In this document: positions 34,484 through 44,982 of the stretch, piece after piece | How positions within the stretch are numbered: the stretch's first letter is position 1 | Layout of the letters: each line of letters begins with the position of its first letter | Assembly (NCBI GenBank): GCA_020283715.1 | Contig: JAIQCW010000044.1 | Location: forward strand, 1-64,000 | Length of the DNA stretch: 64,000 nt | Source of the DNA: Cytauxzoon felis | Taxonomy: Eukaryota; Apicomplexa; Aconoidasida; Piroplasmida; Theileriidae | Reading direction: 5' to 3' | Notes under the pieces: generated by a model | Seen by the model: the letters and a program-made list of their open reading frames with translations, nothing else | The model's database searches: none | Told to the model about the DNA's origin: nothing | Position numbers and translations under genes: made by a program

Positions 34484-35743
34484 ATGAATAATAATTATAA
34501 TTATACATATTTTAATCAGCAATGGCCGTTAAATTACTATGGAGTCAATCATCCATACATCTACAATGCAGTTCAACCGTATTACACCAACGGTATCACT
34601 CCACAAAATTATATAAAAGACCCATACATCCAGTTAAATAATGGAACAAACAGTATATATCAGTATTATAACGGGATAATTCAACACCATCACCCATCGC
34701 AAGGAAATAAACCTCAACGACCTCAAAAACGGAAAAATATCGACAACAATTTTCCTAAAAAAATTGAATGCACCTTTTGTAACATTTATTTTAAGAGCAA
34801 TAGCGAATATGACGATCACATAAAAGAAAGTCACGTGGAATGTGACGTCGAAGGATGCGGATACCACGCTCCGCTTGAAATTCTAGAGATTCACAGGTTG
34901 AAACACATAAAAAATGATAAAGGTGAATCCATCATAGACTCAGCTGAAGAAACCAGAAAATGGATCATTGCAAGGAAGCTCAGGCACCCATGTAATAAAA
35001 AAAGGAAAATCAATGCAGTACCCAGTCCATCTACCCAAAGTGTAGAGGAGACTAACGCAACAGGCTCTAATATTAAATCTAACGAAGGCATATCCTCTGT
35101 TCGTCCTTCAACCTCACGTTCTCTTGCCGTCAGATCTCCTAATTACCTCCCCGTAAACGGCATAGCCACTCCCAGAGATCGTGGCAATAAACCCGTAGCT
35201 GATCTCAGGGAAGCGGAGGGGGAAGTAAATAGAGAAGCTGTATGCAAGAAGACGAAAATTGGAGAATTTGTGGTGGATGTATCTTCGATGGATACTTCGA
35301 GTGTAAACCCTGACGAGGTGGAAGAGTGTTTATTGGAGACAATTTTACGTGAGAATCACTCTTTGGTTAAAGTACGTAATGTAGAATGTGAAGATCGCAG
35401 ATCAATTTTATATCCTGTCATATCAAAGGTGAAAAGACAGCCAAGTGCCTTGTTAAGGTTAAGTAATCCGGTGAAATATGAACAGTTACTGCGTAAATTA
35501 GATAGTAAAATGTCTCCTTATTCATATAAATCAGCACTAGGAAGTGATTTGAAATGCCCTCACATGAAGAAAAGTGGTACATGTAAATATGGAAATAAAT
35601 GCAATTTCAATGAAAAATTCTCGATTAATGTACCTAAAAGACCACCGATGATATTAGAGCTCGTTAAAAATGAAGTTTACAATTATGATAAACTTCTAGT
35701 TGATATAATAAAGACGATAGTACAGCATAATTTCTTTAAGTAA
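34484..35743 (+). CDS. NUFIP1: NUFIP1-like zinc-finger protein (box C/D snoRNP assembly)
   Basis: NUFIP1/Rsa1 bridges R2TP-HSP90 to box C/D snoRNP core proteins. The 419-residue single-exon product has a Tyr/Asn/Gln-rich N-terminus, a C2H2 finger (CTFCNIYFKSNSEYDDH---H, residues about 97-118) followed by CDVEGCGYHAPLEILEIHRLKH. It then has the NUFIP core IDSAEETRKWIIARKLRHPC (family: S-EEI-KWI-ERK-RFP). A CCCH finger (CPHMKKSGTCKYGNKC) lies near the C-terminus; CCCH domains are also seen in other NUFIP1 proteins. A modular repeat copy is in frame between the core and the C-terminal half. The family call rests on the finger plus KWI-ARK motif. Confidence 0.8.
   Translation: MNNNYNYTYFNQQWPLNYYGVNHPYIYNAVQPYYTNGITPQNYIKDPYIQLNNGTNSIYQYYNGIIQHHHPSQGNKPQRPQKRKNIDNNFPKKIECTFCNIYFKSNSEYDDHIKESHVECDVEGCGYHAPLEILEIHRLKHIKNDKGESIIDSAEETRKWIIARKLRHPCNKKRKINAVPSPSTQSVEETNATGSNIKSNEGISSVRPSTSRSLAVRSPNYLPVNGIATPRDRGNKPVADLREAEGEVNREAVCKKTKIGEFVVDVSSMDTSSVNPDEVEECLLETILRENHSLVKVRNVECEDRRSILYPVISKVKRQPSALLRLSNPVKYEQLLRKLDSKMSPYSYKSALGSDLKCPHMKKSGTCKYGNKCNFNEKFSINVPKRPPMILELVKNEVYNYDKLLVDIIKTIVQHNFFK
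35100..35253. repeat. Short modular repeat copy, in frame in NUFIP1
   Basis: CCGTAAACGG cassette with its GCCACTCCCAGAGATCGTGGC partner, then the GCT/AGC loop. Degenerate outer ends suggest an older copy, yet the frame is intact. Confidence 0.8.
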
Positions 35744-35911
35744 ATGTATATTTAACTCTTAGTGTAGTGAGTATGAGTTAGTGGTGTCAGTCGTCTAAAA
35801 AAATGTGTATCGAGACTTTGAAATTTATTTTTGTTGTGTAATTTATTTTTGTTAAATAATTGTTTTAAATGTGTAGGTTATCCATCGGAGCGTAAATTTT
35901 TATAAAAAAAG

Positions 35912-38011
35912 ATGGGAATAGCCAATTTACTGGTAAGTCCACCCAAACAATAATTAGCTCTTAATTTCAATTCACCTTTAGCAATTTTTGCGTCAAATGC
36001 AAAAGGCTGTAAATATCAAGAACTATTCCGGCATTGTAGTTGCTGTAGATGCTATGTGTTGGATACACCGAGGCATGATATCATCAGCCGTAGCTAATGT
36101 AACAGGTGATTCCTGTGATAAATACCTCAAATTTATTATCTCCATGATCGCATTGTTATTATCTTACAATATCACACCCATTATGGGTATGTTTTATACA
36201 TTTACATATACCCATATAAACATTGTCTACAAAGGTCCTCCACTTGAGGTCCAATCCACCTTATCTTGCACCCGTCCTCTCCATGTCTTGCAGACAGCTC
36301 TTCTATTTACTTCCCCATCCGCTTCCCTGAGATCAGCTACGGGTAATCCACTTGAGGTATTTTTCAGGTATTGTATTCTCTTCGTTCTTCCGGGTAGATA
36401 TTCTTTGTTCCTCCGGGTAGACATTATACCGAGGATGATCTACGGGAATCCGAGGGGAGGTAATTGGAAGAGCTCCATGCAATGGGAAAGAAAGGTGGAT
36501 TGGACCTCATCTGTAGAGTCTGTATTTTTTATATAATGTTTGATATATAAAATATTATTATAGTATTTGATGGTTATGATATGCCTGCTAAAGAGGAGGA
36601 GAATAATAAGCGTAGGGAGCGTCGTGAGGCTGCTAGATCGGAAGCATTAGAGATGATACGTAAGAATGGTGGTAGAGTGAATACAGAGATAATGCGTAAA
36701 TGTATGCAAGCTATATATATAACTCCAGAAATAATAAATCGTGTAATGTCATTATGTAGGAAGATGGGTATACAAATTGTAGTAGCTCCTTATGAAGCTG
36801 ATGCTGAAGTTGCATATTTATGTAGAAGTGGTATAGCATCATGTGCAATATCAGAAGATAGTGATTTATTAGCATATGGTTGTCCTAGAGTATGGTATAA
36901 ATTAGATAAAGATGGTAAAGCTATAGAAATAACATTACCATTTAATAATAATTTGGATTATAAAGTATCAAAAGGATTTTTAAAAGGTATGACACATAGA
37001 ATGTTTGTTATAATGTGTGTATTAAGTGGTACAGATTATGATGATGGTAATCATATATTTGGTATGGGTATAAAAATTGCTTATAAATATGTATTAGAAT
37101 ATAATAATTTAAATGATATTATTAAATCATTAGTAGATAATAATTCATGGACTAAAAAATTACCTACAAATTTATCTTGTGATGAATTAATTTTATTTTA
37201 TGAACGTGTATCATCAATCTTCTTACATAATATCGTTTATGATATCACTACTGATACATTATTACATATCAATCCTATCTCACCTAATGATACTTTTAAT
37301 AAATTCACAATCATATTAGATATTGCTTCCATTATCAAAAATAAAAATTCTAATTTCAGATCCATCGCACTCGGACTCATCAATCCTAAAGATAATATAC
37401 CATTCAATGAATTAAATATCGAATCCGATAATCTACTCGTCAAAGATATACAATTCAAACCACTCGATATACTCATCAATCAATTACCTATCAATACCAA
37501 TACCAACTTCAATCTCATCAATCATCAAGATATCACAAACAATACCACAACTGAGGTTACAACCACCGTTAGTCCTGCAGACAGCTCTTCCAATTACCTA
37601 TCCCTGAAGGGTGATGCCACTCCCGGAGATCGTGGCGAAGGTAGTGAGGATGTAACCTCAAGTGGAGAACCCGCAGCTGATCTCAGGGAAGCGAAGGGGG
37701 AGGTAAATAAAGAAGCTGTCTGCAAGACAACCTCGGGTGGAGACGGTAGGACTAGACCTCAAGTGGAGAGCTGTCTGCAAGACAATGAAATGACCTCAAT
37801 AGAGTCGAATGGAAATGAGAATAGGGTTGTAACTTCGATTGAAACTACTGCATATACCGAAGTTGAAATGTACGCTGGTAGTGATAATATAGAATTGGCG
37901 AGTACGGCCAATAGTACTCAAGAATCACAAATGGATAATTCGTATAAAAATATAACTCAGTTGCTAAATGCTACGGAATCAACAACCAAAAAAAGAAGAA
38001 GAAACAGATGA
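35912..38011 (+). CDS. EXO1: Exonuclease 1 (XPG/RAD2 family, 3 exons)
   Basis: EXO1 is a 5'-3' exonuclease of mismatch repair and end resection. Exons: 35912-35932 (MGIANLL), 35982-36186 and 36564-38011. The N-domain reads [13 protein letters not shown] (first catalytic Asp), then [20 protein letters not shown]. The I-domain has [18 protein letters not shown] and [11 protein letters not shown], and the helix-hairpin part [19 protein letters not shown] supplies the last acidic pair. This order and the spacing match EXO1 rather than FEN1 (no FEN1-type PIP box). Intron 2 is enlarged by a modular repeat copy, and another copy is in frame in the C-terminal extension. The tail ([10 protein letters not shown]) looks like a nuclear signal. 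Confidence 0.9.
36238..36518. repeat. Modular repeat copy in EXO1 intron 2
   Basis: Inverted GCT/AGC loop cassette, CCGGGT units, and a direct GGAT/ATCC loop cassette near 36429-36448. Not frame-maintaining. Confidence 0.85.
37549..37800. repeat. Modular repeat copy, in frame in the EXO1 C-terminal extension
   Basis: Host frame reads [19 protein letters not shown] and [11 protein letters not shown]. Contains the CCCTGAAGGG form. Confidence 0.85.
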
Positions 38012-38683
38012 TAAATTACAATAATTTAAAAATAATAAATACAAATTACAATTTTATCCATTATTTAACAAAATTGTCAGTCGATCACATACCTATACTT
38101 GGTTATTTCCCAAAATACTTCATCTATAGTAGATATGTTGTCCTGCCGTCAGCTCTCTTATTTATTCCCCCTCCGCTTCCCTGAGATCAGCTACGGGAAT
38201 CCGCATGAGGTTATATCAGCTTATCCTCACATGCCCCATTAATGTCGGGTTATAAGATTATCTTGACTAATTATGAATAAATATCTAATGTATTGACTTT
38301 GTACAATATATATTAATACAATTGAAGGATGATGTATAGTTGTATGAAGGTATATATGTATTAATATAAATAATTATTATAATATATATACTATATAACT
38401 ACTAACATGATATAAAGTATTATAATAACTATATTATACTAATAATAATACTAATTTAACTAACTTCTATAAAATTATTATAATATTATGGTTGAATTGT
38501 AAATGATTAATTAAAGTAAATTATAGAATAATAATAATAATTGGCCCGTAGCTGATCTCAGGGAAGCGGAGGGGGAGGTAAACAAAGAAGGCACCACGCC
38601 TAGTGGAACAGTGGTTGTAACTTCAAGTGGAGAAACACCTCACTCACTTTGATGGCTCGGTTGGATAAAATATTAGGTATCAG
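38012..38683. other. Intergenic, two solitary modular repeat cassettes
   Basis: CTGCCGTCAGC with a GCT/AGC loop cassette at about 38140-38210, and a GCT/AGC loop with CCACGCCTAGTGG at about 38545-38635. Between them lies AT-rich DNA with a 30 bp segment (38391-38420) that recurs inverted at 59435-59464. No gene is seen. Confidence 0.6.
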
Positions 38684-39934
38684 TCATGTGTATGATAGCG
38701 CTAATAGTTGTAATTTTTGTTTCTTTACTCGCTCATATAATGCATCGATATCGAGTTGTCTACGATTAGGTGTGTATTCGTCTACATCGATGATACGTTT
38801 TTTTCGTACGTCGCCGATGTTTGATAGGATTGAAGTCTCTTGAAGTCTCCTAATGTTATCTATTCTTCTGTCAATTGAGTTTAACTTGAACGCGTCGGCG
38901 TCATCAAAATTGCGATTATTATATTCATCATCATAATCTTTACTGAATTGGTAATTTCTGTATAAATCTCGGCTTAAAAATGAGTTATTATCCCTTGTAG
39001 ACTTTATATATGGTGGATCCTTCAACATTGAGTCATTATTTAAATATGGCGGTGAGTATCTTGTACTATCATTACCCAGACGACTGAAATTGCCGTCTAA
39101 ATTTGAATTTAGACCATCACCAATATCCAGGAAAGTATTTCTACTAATATCTCTCATACTCCCTGAAGATTTGCTCCAAAAACGATCATTTTTATTAAAA
39201 CTTGATGAATTTATATTAAATCCATTGATATTTCGATTCCTCGGCGTTATACTACCGGAGATTTGATTATTCATGGATGAAGTATGGGTGTATCTTGGTT
39301 GTGTTTCCATCAAACTATTGCGCGAAGTACCATCTAAACCGCCATACCTCGTATAACCTTCTCCGAAACCACTACGCCAAGTAGTATCTGTGGCATCAAA
39401 ATTTGATTCAAAGTGTTTGGGTCTAGTGTTATTGTAATTGGATGTAAAACCATTAAAATTTGTCTCTTTATCATTTAGTAGATCGAAATTTTGATCTTTA
39501 AGGGCATTAGGGCTCTTTAGGATTAGATCGTTATTTAATTTAAATAAATCATCCTTATAATCTATATTTTTCTTGATACGATTAATAACATCCTCATTAT
39601 TACTATTATTCAGGAGAGTGTTCTTCCTGTATGGGCTTCCGATATTCAAATTATCAGATTTATTGTACCGAAATTTAGGTGAATAGGATAAGATGCCATC
39701 ATACTCATCGATAAATCTATTCTTTCGTGGTGTATTATTGTTTAATCTATGACCAACGGATTCTATATTCCTTTTAGAGTCAACACTACGAAAACAGCTA
39801 TGCAAATTTGTGTTATCATAATCTCGATCTAATAATGATGTATTATTATCCAAATTATATTTGTAGCCGTTATTATCGTATAGATAACTCTTATTATATC
39901 CTCCAGGTGGTGTATTATTACGATATTTATACAT
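38684..39934 (-). CDS. Asn/Ser/Asp-rich protein, function unknown
   Basis: The frame is open from 40042, but I prefer the internal start MYKYRNNTPPGGYNKS at 39934 because the upstream 36 codons look non-coding and would overlap the neighbour's start. About 416 residues, dominated by Asn, Asp, Arg, Ser and Tyr, with no membrane helix. The C-terminal 60 residues are more structured (IDNIRRLQETSILSNIGDVR, then ALYERVKKQKLQLLALSY) and may be the conserved part. Divergent from the next gene, with about 110 bp between starts. Confidence 0.55.
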   Translation of the reverse strand: MYKYRNNTPPGGYNKSYLYDNNGYKYNLDNNTSLLDRDYDNTNLHSCFRSVDSKRNIESVGHRLNNNTPRKNRFIDEYDGILSYSPKFRYNKSDNLNIGSPYRKNTLLNNSNNEDVINRIKKNIDYKDDLFKLNNDLILKSPNALKDQNFDLLNDKETNFNGFTSNYNNTRPKHFESNFDATDTTWRSGFGEGYTRYGGLDGTSRNSLMETQPRYTHTSSMNNQISGSITPRNRNINGFNINSSSFNKNDRFWSKSSGSMRDISRNTFLDIGDGLNSNLDGNFSRLGNDSTRYSPPYLNNDSMLKDPPYIKSTRDNNSFLSRDLYRNYQFSKDYDDEYNNRNFDDADAFKLNSIDRRIDNIRRLQETSILSNIGDVRKKRIIDVDEYTPNRRQLDIDALYERVKKQKLQLLALSYT

Positions 39935-40041
39935 TTTATATACACTGAGATATATACGTGACTGTCCACACACCAGAATCCAACACGCTGTATGGTTTGG
40001 AATACAGGATGAATGTTTCAAAAAATTATTGATTAGTATCA

Positions 40042-40478
40042 ATGGATGAAAATAACAATGAAACTCTTATACAATGTGATTCATCTAATGATAACGATGA
40101 TGAGCAGGAAACGCATTCATTAGACAATCAAGACGTTATCAATCTACAAGCACAGCAGCCAGTCAATCAAACGCCAGGTAAACTTGTAACAAGTACTCGC
40201 AAAAATACCCAATATTTAAAGAGAACTTTTATGTTTAATAAAAGACCAGGTATGGAATATTCAGTTGTGGTATTTTTCACTGCATACATATAGGGAAACC
40301 CAGGAATTACTACTACAAAATAAAATGCATTGGAAGTCTAATGCTTGCCTCTTGGGTACCAGATAATAGTACTATAGACTATACGCTCCAGAGCAATAAG
40401 ATACAGATCAAAAAGGAAACACAAACTCCAAGAAGACAGAAGCATAAGCTACCAGAGTATGATGACGACCTAGAATGA
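40042..40478 (+). CDS. Small two-exon protein, function unknown
   Basis: Exon 1 40042-40249 ends CCA G before GTATGG; exon 2 40294-40478 resumes in phase (KPRNYYYKIKCIGSLMLASW), giving 130 residues. An acidic, polar N-terminus is followed by a compact basic/aromatic segment and a charged tail (KKETQTPRRQKHKLPEYDDD). No signal peptide. It may be a small nuclear or chromatin-associated protein, but I recognise no family. Confidence 0.55.
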
Positions 40479-40579
40479 AGGACGATGTAAACTATGCATA
40501 AATTGAAGAGGTTAAATATAAGCATGAGAGCTGATAATATCGCATACAAATAATAAATTTTAAAATTAAATTAAAACTT

Positions 40580-42019
40580 TCAACATAATTTCAGAATTTG
40601 CGATGTGTCATAATCTGTGGTATCTGGCCTACCATACATACTGAATGCTGAGAGTGGCTTAAGTTTATCATAATTCCCATTGTTTTGAGCATATTTACTG
40701 CATATCCTAGTCGCTATATAATCCGTAGATATGCCTAGTTTTTCCAGCAGCTGTAACTTCTCAAGTTGGTTTAGAGGTGATAAATCCATATCTTTTGGTG
40801 TCTTCTCCTTTAATATTTCGTCAATAACTTCTTCATCCTTAGGGTCCATTGTTTGATAGTTCGGGTTGGGTCCATCAGAAAACAGCGGGACTTCAGGTGT
40901 AAAGTTGACTATACTATGACCCGTTGGTTTCATAGGCGTTATCAAATACGAAGGTAATGTAGGAGTTGATTTAGGTGTTATATAATTACTAGAACTATCT
41001 CCATATAAATCAATCATACGTTCTTCTGGGTTGATATCCAAAGTCTTTATACTGTCCACTCCATCATCCAGGCCAACTAAGGTCCTAACGTTACCACTAA
41101 CCGTTCCACCTGAGGTTACAATCCTACTGTCCTTTCCACTAGCCGTGGTGGCTTCTCTATTTATTTCCCCCTCCGCTTCCCTGAGATCAGCTGCGGGTTC
41201 TCCACCTGAAGTCTTATCCTCTATACCTTCTCTTCCCACTGCCGTGGAGCCTCTTCTATTTAATTCCCCTTCCAGCTCCCGTAGATCGCTTCCAGGTTCC
41301 ACTTGAGGTCCTGTACTACACTTCATTCCATCACTACGTTCTCTACTGCCACGATCTCCGGGAGTGGTTCTACTCTTTAGAGATAGGTAATTAGAAGAGC
41401 CGTCTGCAAGACTAACCTCAGGTGGAGATCTTTCTGCAGGAGGATGCGAGGTTGGAACTACGGTAGGTGTAACCTGAGGTGGAGCTGCAAGACTAATGGT
41501 GGAGTCCGCTGGAACAGTAGATGGTAGGTCTGTAGTAGTAGTAGTGGGTATATTTATAGTTTTGAACGTATTTGATGTATTTCTATTGATTAGAGCATCT
41601 ATAAATCTTTGGTTGAAGTAATAATCGGTGAATGGTCGCCGTGAGAGTACACAGAAACATCTTTCCCTGAACGCTCTGGCGTCAATGACTTCATCTATAT
41701 ATGTCTTTAGCCCGATTTCATAATAATCATTGCCCATCCTTTTAATATAATCATTACGTATCTTATTTAAATCCAATTCATAAATAAAATCACTTTTATT
41801 GCCAATTAAATTCTTATAATAATTCATTTTATTGGGTTTATTATCAGAAATTTTAACATTTCCTACCGATTTTATTACATTATTTGATACATCTTTCTTC
41901 CTACTCCTCAAACCATACCTCTTAGCCACCTCCATACGACGGCGATCATTTGCGATATTACTCCTCAATTTATTCACAGATTTACCAGAAGGTTTATATA
42001 AATATACATCATTTGACAT
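40580..42019 (-). CDS. Protein with modular repeat insertion, function unknown
   Basis: 479 residues, single exon. The N-terminal 160 residues (VYLYKPSGKSVNKLRSNIAN ... RERCFCVLSRRPFTDYYF) look folded and basic. The middle third is a modular repeat copy in frame. The C-terminal part has acidic and Pro-rich stretches (LITPMKPTGHSIVNFTPEVP) and a helical end. I recognise no family. Without the insertion it would be about 345 residues. Confidence 0.6.
   Translation of the reverse strand: MSNDVYLYKPSGKSVNKLRSNIANDRRRMEVAKRYGLRSRKKDVSNNVIKSVGNVKISDNKPNKMNYYKNLIGNKSDFIYELDLNKIRNDYIKRMGNDYYEIGLKTYIDEVIDARAFRERCFCVLSRRPFTDYYFNQRFIDALINRNTSNTFKTINIPTTTTTDLPSTVPADSTISLAAPPQVTPTVVPTSHPPAERSPPEVSLADGSSNYLSLKSRTTPGDRGSRERSDGMKCSTGPQVEPGSDLRELEGELNRRGSTAVGREGIEDKTSGGEPAADLREAEGEINREATTASGKDSRIVTSGGTVSGNVRTLVGLDDGVDSIKTLDINPEERMIDLYGDSSSNYITPKSTPTLPSYLITPMKPTGHSIVNFTPEVPLFSDGPNPNYQTMDPKDEEVIDEILKEKTPKDMDLSPLNQLEKLQLLEKLGISTDYIATRICSKYAQNNGNYDKLKPLSAFSMYGRPDTTDYDTSQILKLC
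41104..41505. repeat. Modular repeat copy, in frame in an exon
   Basis: Contains the GCC-GTGGT-GGC and GCC-GTGGA-GCC end cassettes, a GCT/AGC and an AGC/GCT loop cassette, CTCTTTAGAG and two GTCTGCAAGAC-type units. Host frame stays open. Confidence 0.85.
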
Positions 42020-42120
42020 TTCATTTATTATTTATACAATACATACAACCACTCTACTATACATTAAATCGTACCGCTACCCTCACCATTAGATATATAA
42101 AGCACCATCCCATACCTCTT

Positions 42121-42888
42121 ATGACCATGGCATACAAAAAAATCGAAATTTTAAATAATCAGTATTTAGCACTAATTATTTTAATTATAAAAGTCTATAA
42201 ACTCCAATTATCAATGTGTAGATTAAAATTCATAAATATCACATCCACCCTTACACATACCCTACTTGCTGCTATGAAAGTAAGATATAGATTTATAAGG
42301 TTACTATCCACCATCCATTGTCTTGCAGACAGCTCTCCTATTTATTTCCCCCTCCGCTTCCCTGAGATCAGCTGCAGGTTCCACTTGAGGTTCGTTCTTC
42401 CGGGTAGACAAATACCGATGATGATCTACGGGAATCCGAGGGGAGGTAAATAGAAGATGCTCCATGCAATGGAATGTACGTATTTCCACTAGCCTTTTAT
42501 GATGTCCTGCCGTCAGCTTCTCTAATTACCTATCTCTAAAGAGTAGAGCCACTCCCGGAGATCGTGGCTTAGGTTCCACCGAATATTCCATAGTAAGCAT
42601 AATATACCACCAAAATTTTACAAATTTAAGGTATAATATAATATATTTCACTGTATAATTATTAGTTTAATGTGTTGAATTTTAGATGCTTATCGGGGAT
42701 ATTCCGAAATTGCTGCTCCTAACGTTGATCGATTCAGCGAATTTATTCGTTCTAACATTGAAAATTCTGGCAATATAAGATTAACTTTACATTTATATAA
42801 TGATTTAAATTTCAAAATTCGTTATAATATCAATGACGCTAATCTATTGAAGGATAATTTATCCAAGTTAGCGGTGTCTTTTGGTTAA
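42121..42888 (+). CDS. Possible multi-exon small protein, structure unresolved
   Basis: The first exon may start at 42121 (MTMAYKKIEILNNQYL) and end at ATGAAA|GTAAGA near 42280. A last exon at 42686-42888 after TTTTAG is clearly coding (AYRGYSEIAAPNVDRFSEFI ... LSKLAVSFG then stop). The phases of these two ends do not match, so an exon or frame change between them is missing. The gap contains a modular repeat copy. Function unknown. Confidence 0.35.
42308..42580. repeat. Modular repeat copy in a probable intron
   Basis: GTCTTGCAGAC, inverted GCT/AGC loop, direct GGAT/ATCC loop, CCATGCAATGG and CTCTAAAGAG cassettes; mixed orientation. Confidence 0.75.
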
Positions 42889-43252
42889 ACTCGTTGAGAC
42901 TTATACGAAGGAATTGAAGGATGCTAATTGTGATTGTAAACTAGATTTTACTGGCGGAATACTTAGGAATTTATTGTGTTATATAAGAACAAAATTATCG
43001 TTTTTCAATGTACAAGAATGTTGCAAATGTTGTAACGGCAACGCTGAAAACTGCCTAAAGGATCAAAATGAACATTGTGGAATCTCTAATATTATGAAAT
43101 ATTTCTTTTGTAGTAAGAATTGTAATTGCGTGGGGATCACGCCTGAAAATAGTGGGAATAGTGAGAATGGACATAAGGCTGATCTAACAGACACGGATAA
43201 ATTATGTAAATGCTTAGTGAAAGTATTTAAACAAGTGGCAGAAATTTGTTAA
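42881..43252 (+). pseudogene. Cysteine-rich family member (CGISN module), no own ATG
   Basis: Reads LVKLVETYTKELKDANCDCK, then cysteine clusters (ECCKCCNGNAENC), LKDQNEHCGISNIMKYFFCS and a longer tail (LCKCLVKVFKQVAEIC) before the stop. Fourteen or so cysteines in 124 residues. The frame is closed upstream by TAG and opens without ATG, overlapping the last codons of the preceding exon. It is probably a fragment or a 3' exon of a lost gene. It is the longest of the four family copies in the window. Confidence 0.55.
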
Positions 43253-43309
43253 ATGTGTGTTTCATTTGATTTAAAAATCATTATTGGAGTACAGGAGAAA
43301 TAGACAAGA

Positions 43310-44791
43310 TCAATATGGGGGAACATGTGGGGTTCCATATGCACCATATTTTAAGTCTAAAAAGGTACCCTGTCTATACATCCTATTAAGATGAGGTTTA
43401 AGTTTATCGGCAGTTAATGCAGTGGTACTATTGTCAATTTGTCTCCATTTCATACCTCTTCCATAATATTTATGGTTATTACTGCCACCAGTTGTTTGAA
43501 AATATGCAAGTAATGGCCTTGTTGTATCAGTGCCCTTATAATATACTTTAAATGGTCTACCAATTTGAATAGTTATAGTAATAGCGGGAGGAAAGCCTTG
43601 AATTTCACTTCCATTAAATTTGAATGTAGCAGATGTAATGTTTCCCGACGTAGGCTTATGTTCATATGCCACATATCCTGAAGGTGCACCAGTACCTTGA
43701 GCAACAGTAATTACTCTATCAGAAGGATTACTGTTATTACCTGTTAAGTATTTAATTTCATTAGTGCCTGCAAGTCTATAATCCAATTTTAAAATATATT
43801 GTGGTTTAGGATAACCCTTATCATCAGCACCAACTTGTCCACTGATTATACCGAGTTCTCCTTTAAGAGTAGATACAATTTCTCTACCGTTTGTTCCACC
43901 TGGTGATATACTTTTAAAATTAGAATCATCTTTCTCCCATGAATAGTTTTCGCCCTCCTTCTTCACCCGCTTATACCAAATATTGTTAGCATGAGCTTCA
44001 TTATCTTTTACAGCCAAACATATTAATAGTGGTCTTTCATTATCGGCATCATTTTTTTTAAAATGTACAAATACAAATTTTTTACCAGCAAGCTCAGCTT
44101 CAGGTATTTGTGTTATCACATGATTGTGGATTGTAACACGGTTCGCAGGTTTACCAGTTATGTCATGTTTAAAACCTTTATATGTAGCAGGACTTGTTTG
44201 TTGAGTTACTTGTTGAGGAATAATTGTATCATTTGGAGCGGCTTGGGGACGTGCTTTGTAATTACCGATTTGTTCAAGTTTAACTTCGAATTTATCTTTG
44301 AGAGGGTCTAGTTGATTTTTAAGTTGAGTAGCAGCTGTTGCTCCATCTGGATCTACACCATCAAGACTGCCAATTTTGGTCCATGTATTCCCTCTCTTGT
44401 AATACTTACGATTAGTATTGCCTGTATCGACACAAACAATTAATGGGAATTCATGATTAGAATCATCATTTTGTTTATAATATACAAAAACTGCTGTAAC
44501 ACCTGCGCCACCCGTGATTCCCTCCAATATTTGATCATTATGTTTAACAAGGCCTAATTTGAATGAAGTACTATCGCTACGCGAATGCTTATATCTAACA
44601 TAATTATCTGGTACAGGACCGCCAGCAGCTCCATTCGTCCTTTCAACTTTAATTTGGGAAGATCCAGATCCATATAAAGCACCATTATCTACAGTATCTC
44701 GCGTAGGTGTTACACTTGCATCAATATCAATACCATAATGTTATAAACAATTGATAATAAACTCTATAAAATTAATCACAATTATCCCCAT
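43310..44791 (-). pseudogene. FAINT-domain (DUF529) protein, interrupted near its start
   Basis: FAINT proteins are secreted Theileria-lineage proteins with repeated beta-rich domains. The body (44740-43310, about 476 residues) has several FAINT-like units, each with the signature FVYYKQNDDSNHEFPLIVC / FVHFKKNDADNERPLLICLA followed by W/Y-YKR and a closing L--KFEVKL. The likely start is ATG at 44791 (MGIIVINFIEFIINCL), a hydrophobic leader. It is separated from the body by a single in-frame TAA at 44743-44741. No splice sites explain it. So this is either a young pseudogene, a base-call problem, or a gene with a distant leader exon. The C-terminus is complete. Confidence 0.7.
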
Positions 44792-44837
44792 AATAATGGG
44801 GCTTATGAGGCTAACTACCTATAATTCTTAATCACAT

Positions 44838-44958
44838 TCGCCACGATCTCTGGGAGTGGCTATACTCTTTAGAGATAGGTAAATAGAAGAGCTGACGGCA
44901 GGACCTCGGGTGGAGAGCTGACGGCAAGACGAAGAGAGTTGGATTGGACATGGTGTGG
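44838..44958. repeat. Modular repeat fragment, intergenic
   Basis: GCCACGATCTCTGGGAGTGGC with CTCTTTAGAG, then two CTGACGGCA units and a degenerate end. Confidence 0.75.
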
Positions 44959-44982
44959 ACAATAATATGAGATTGAGTGTAT

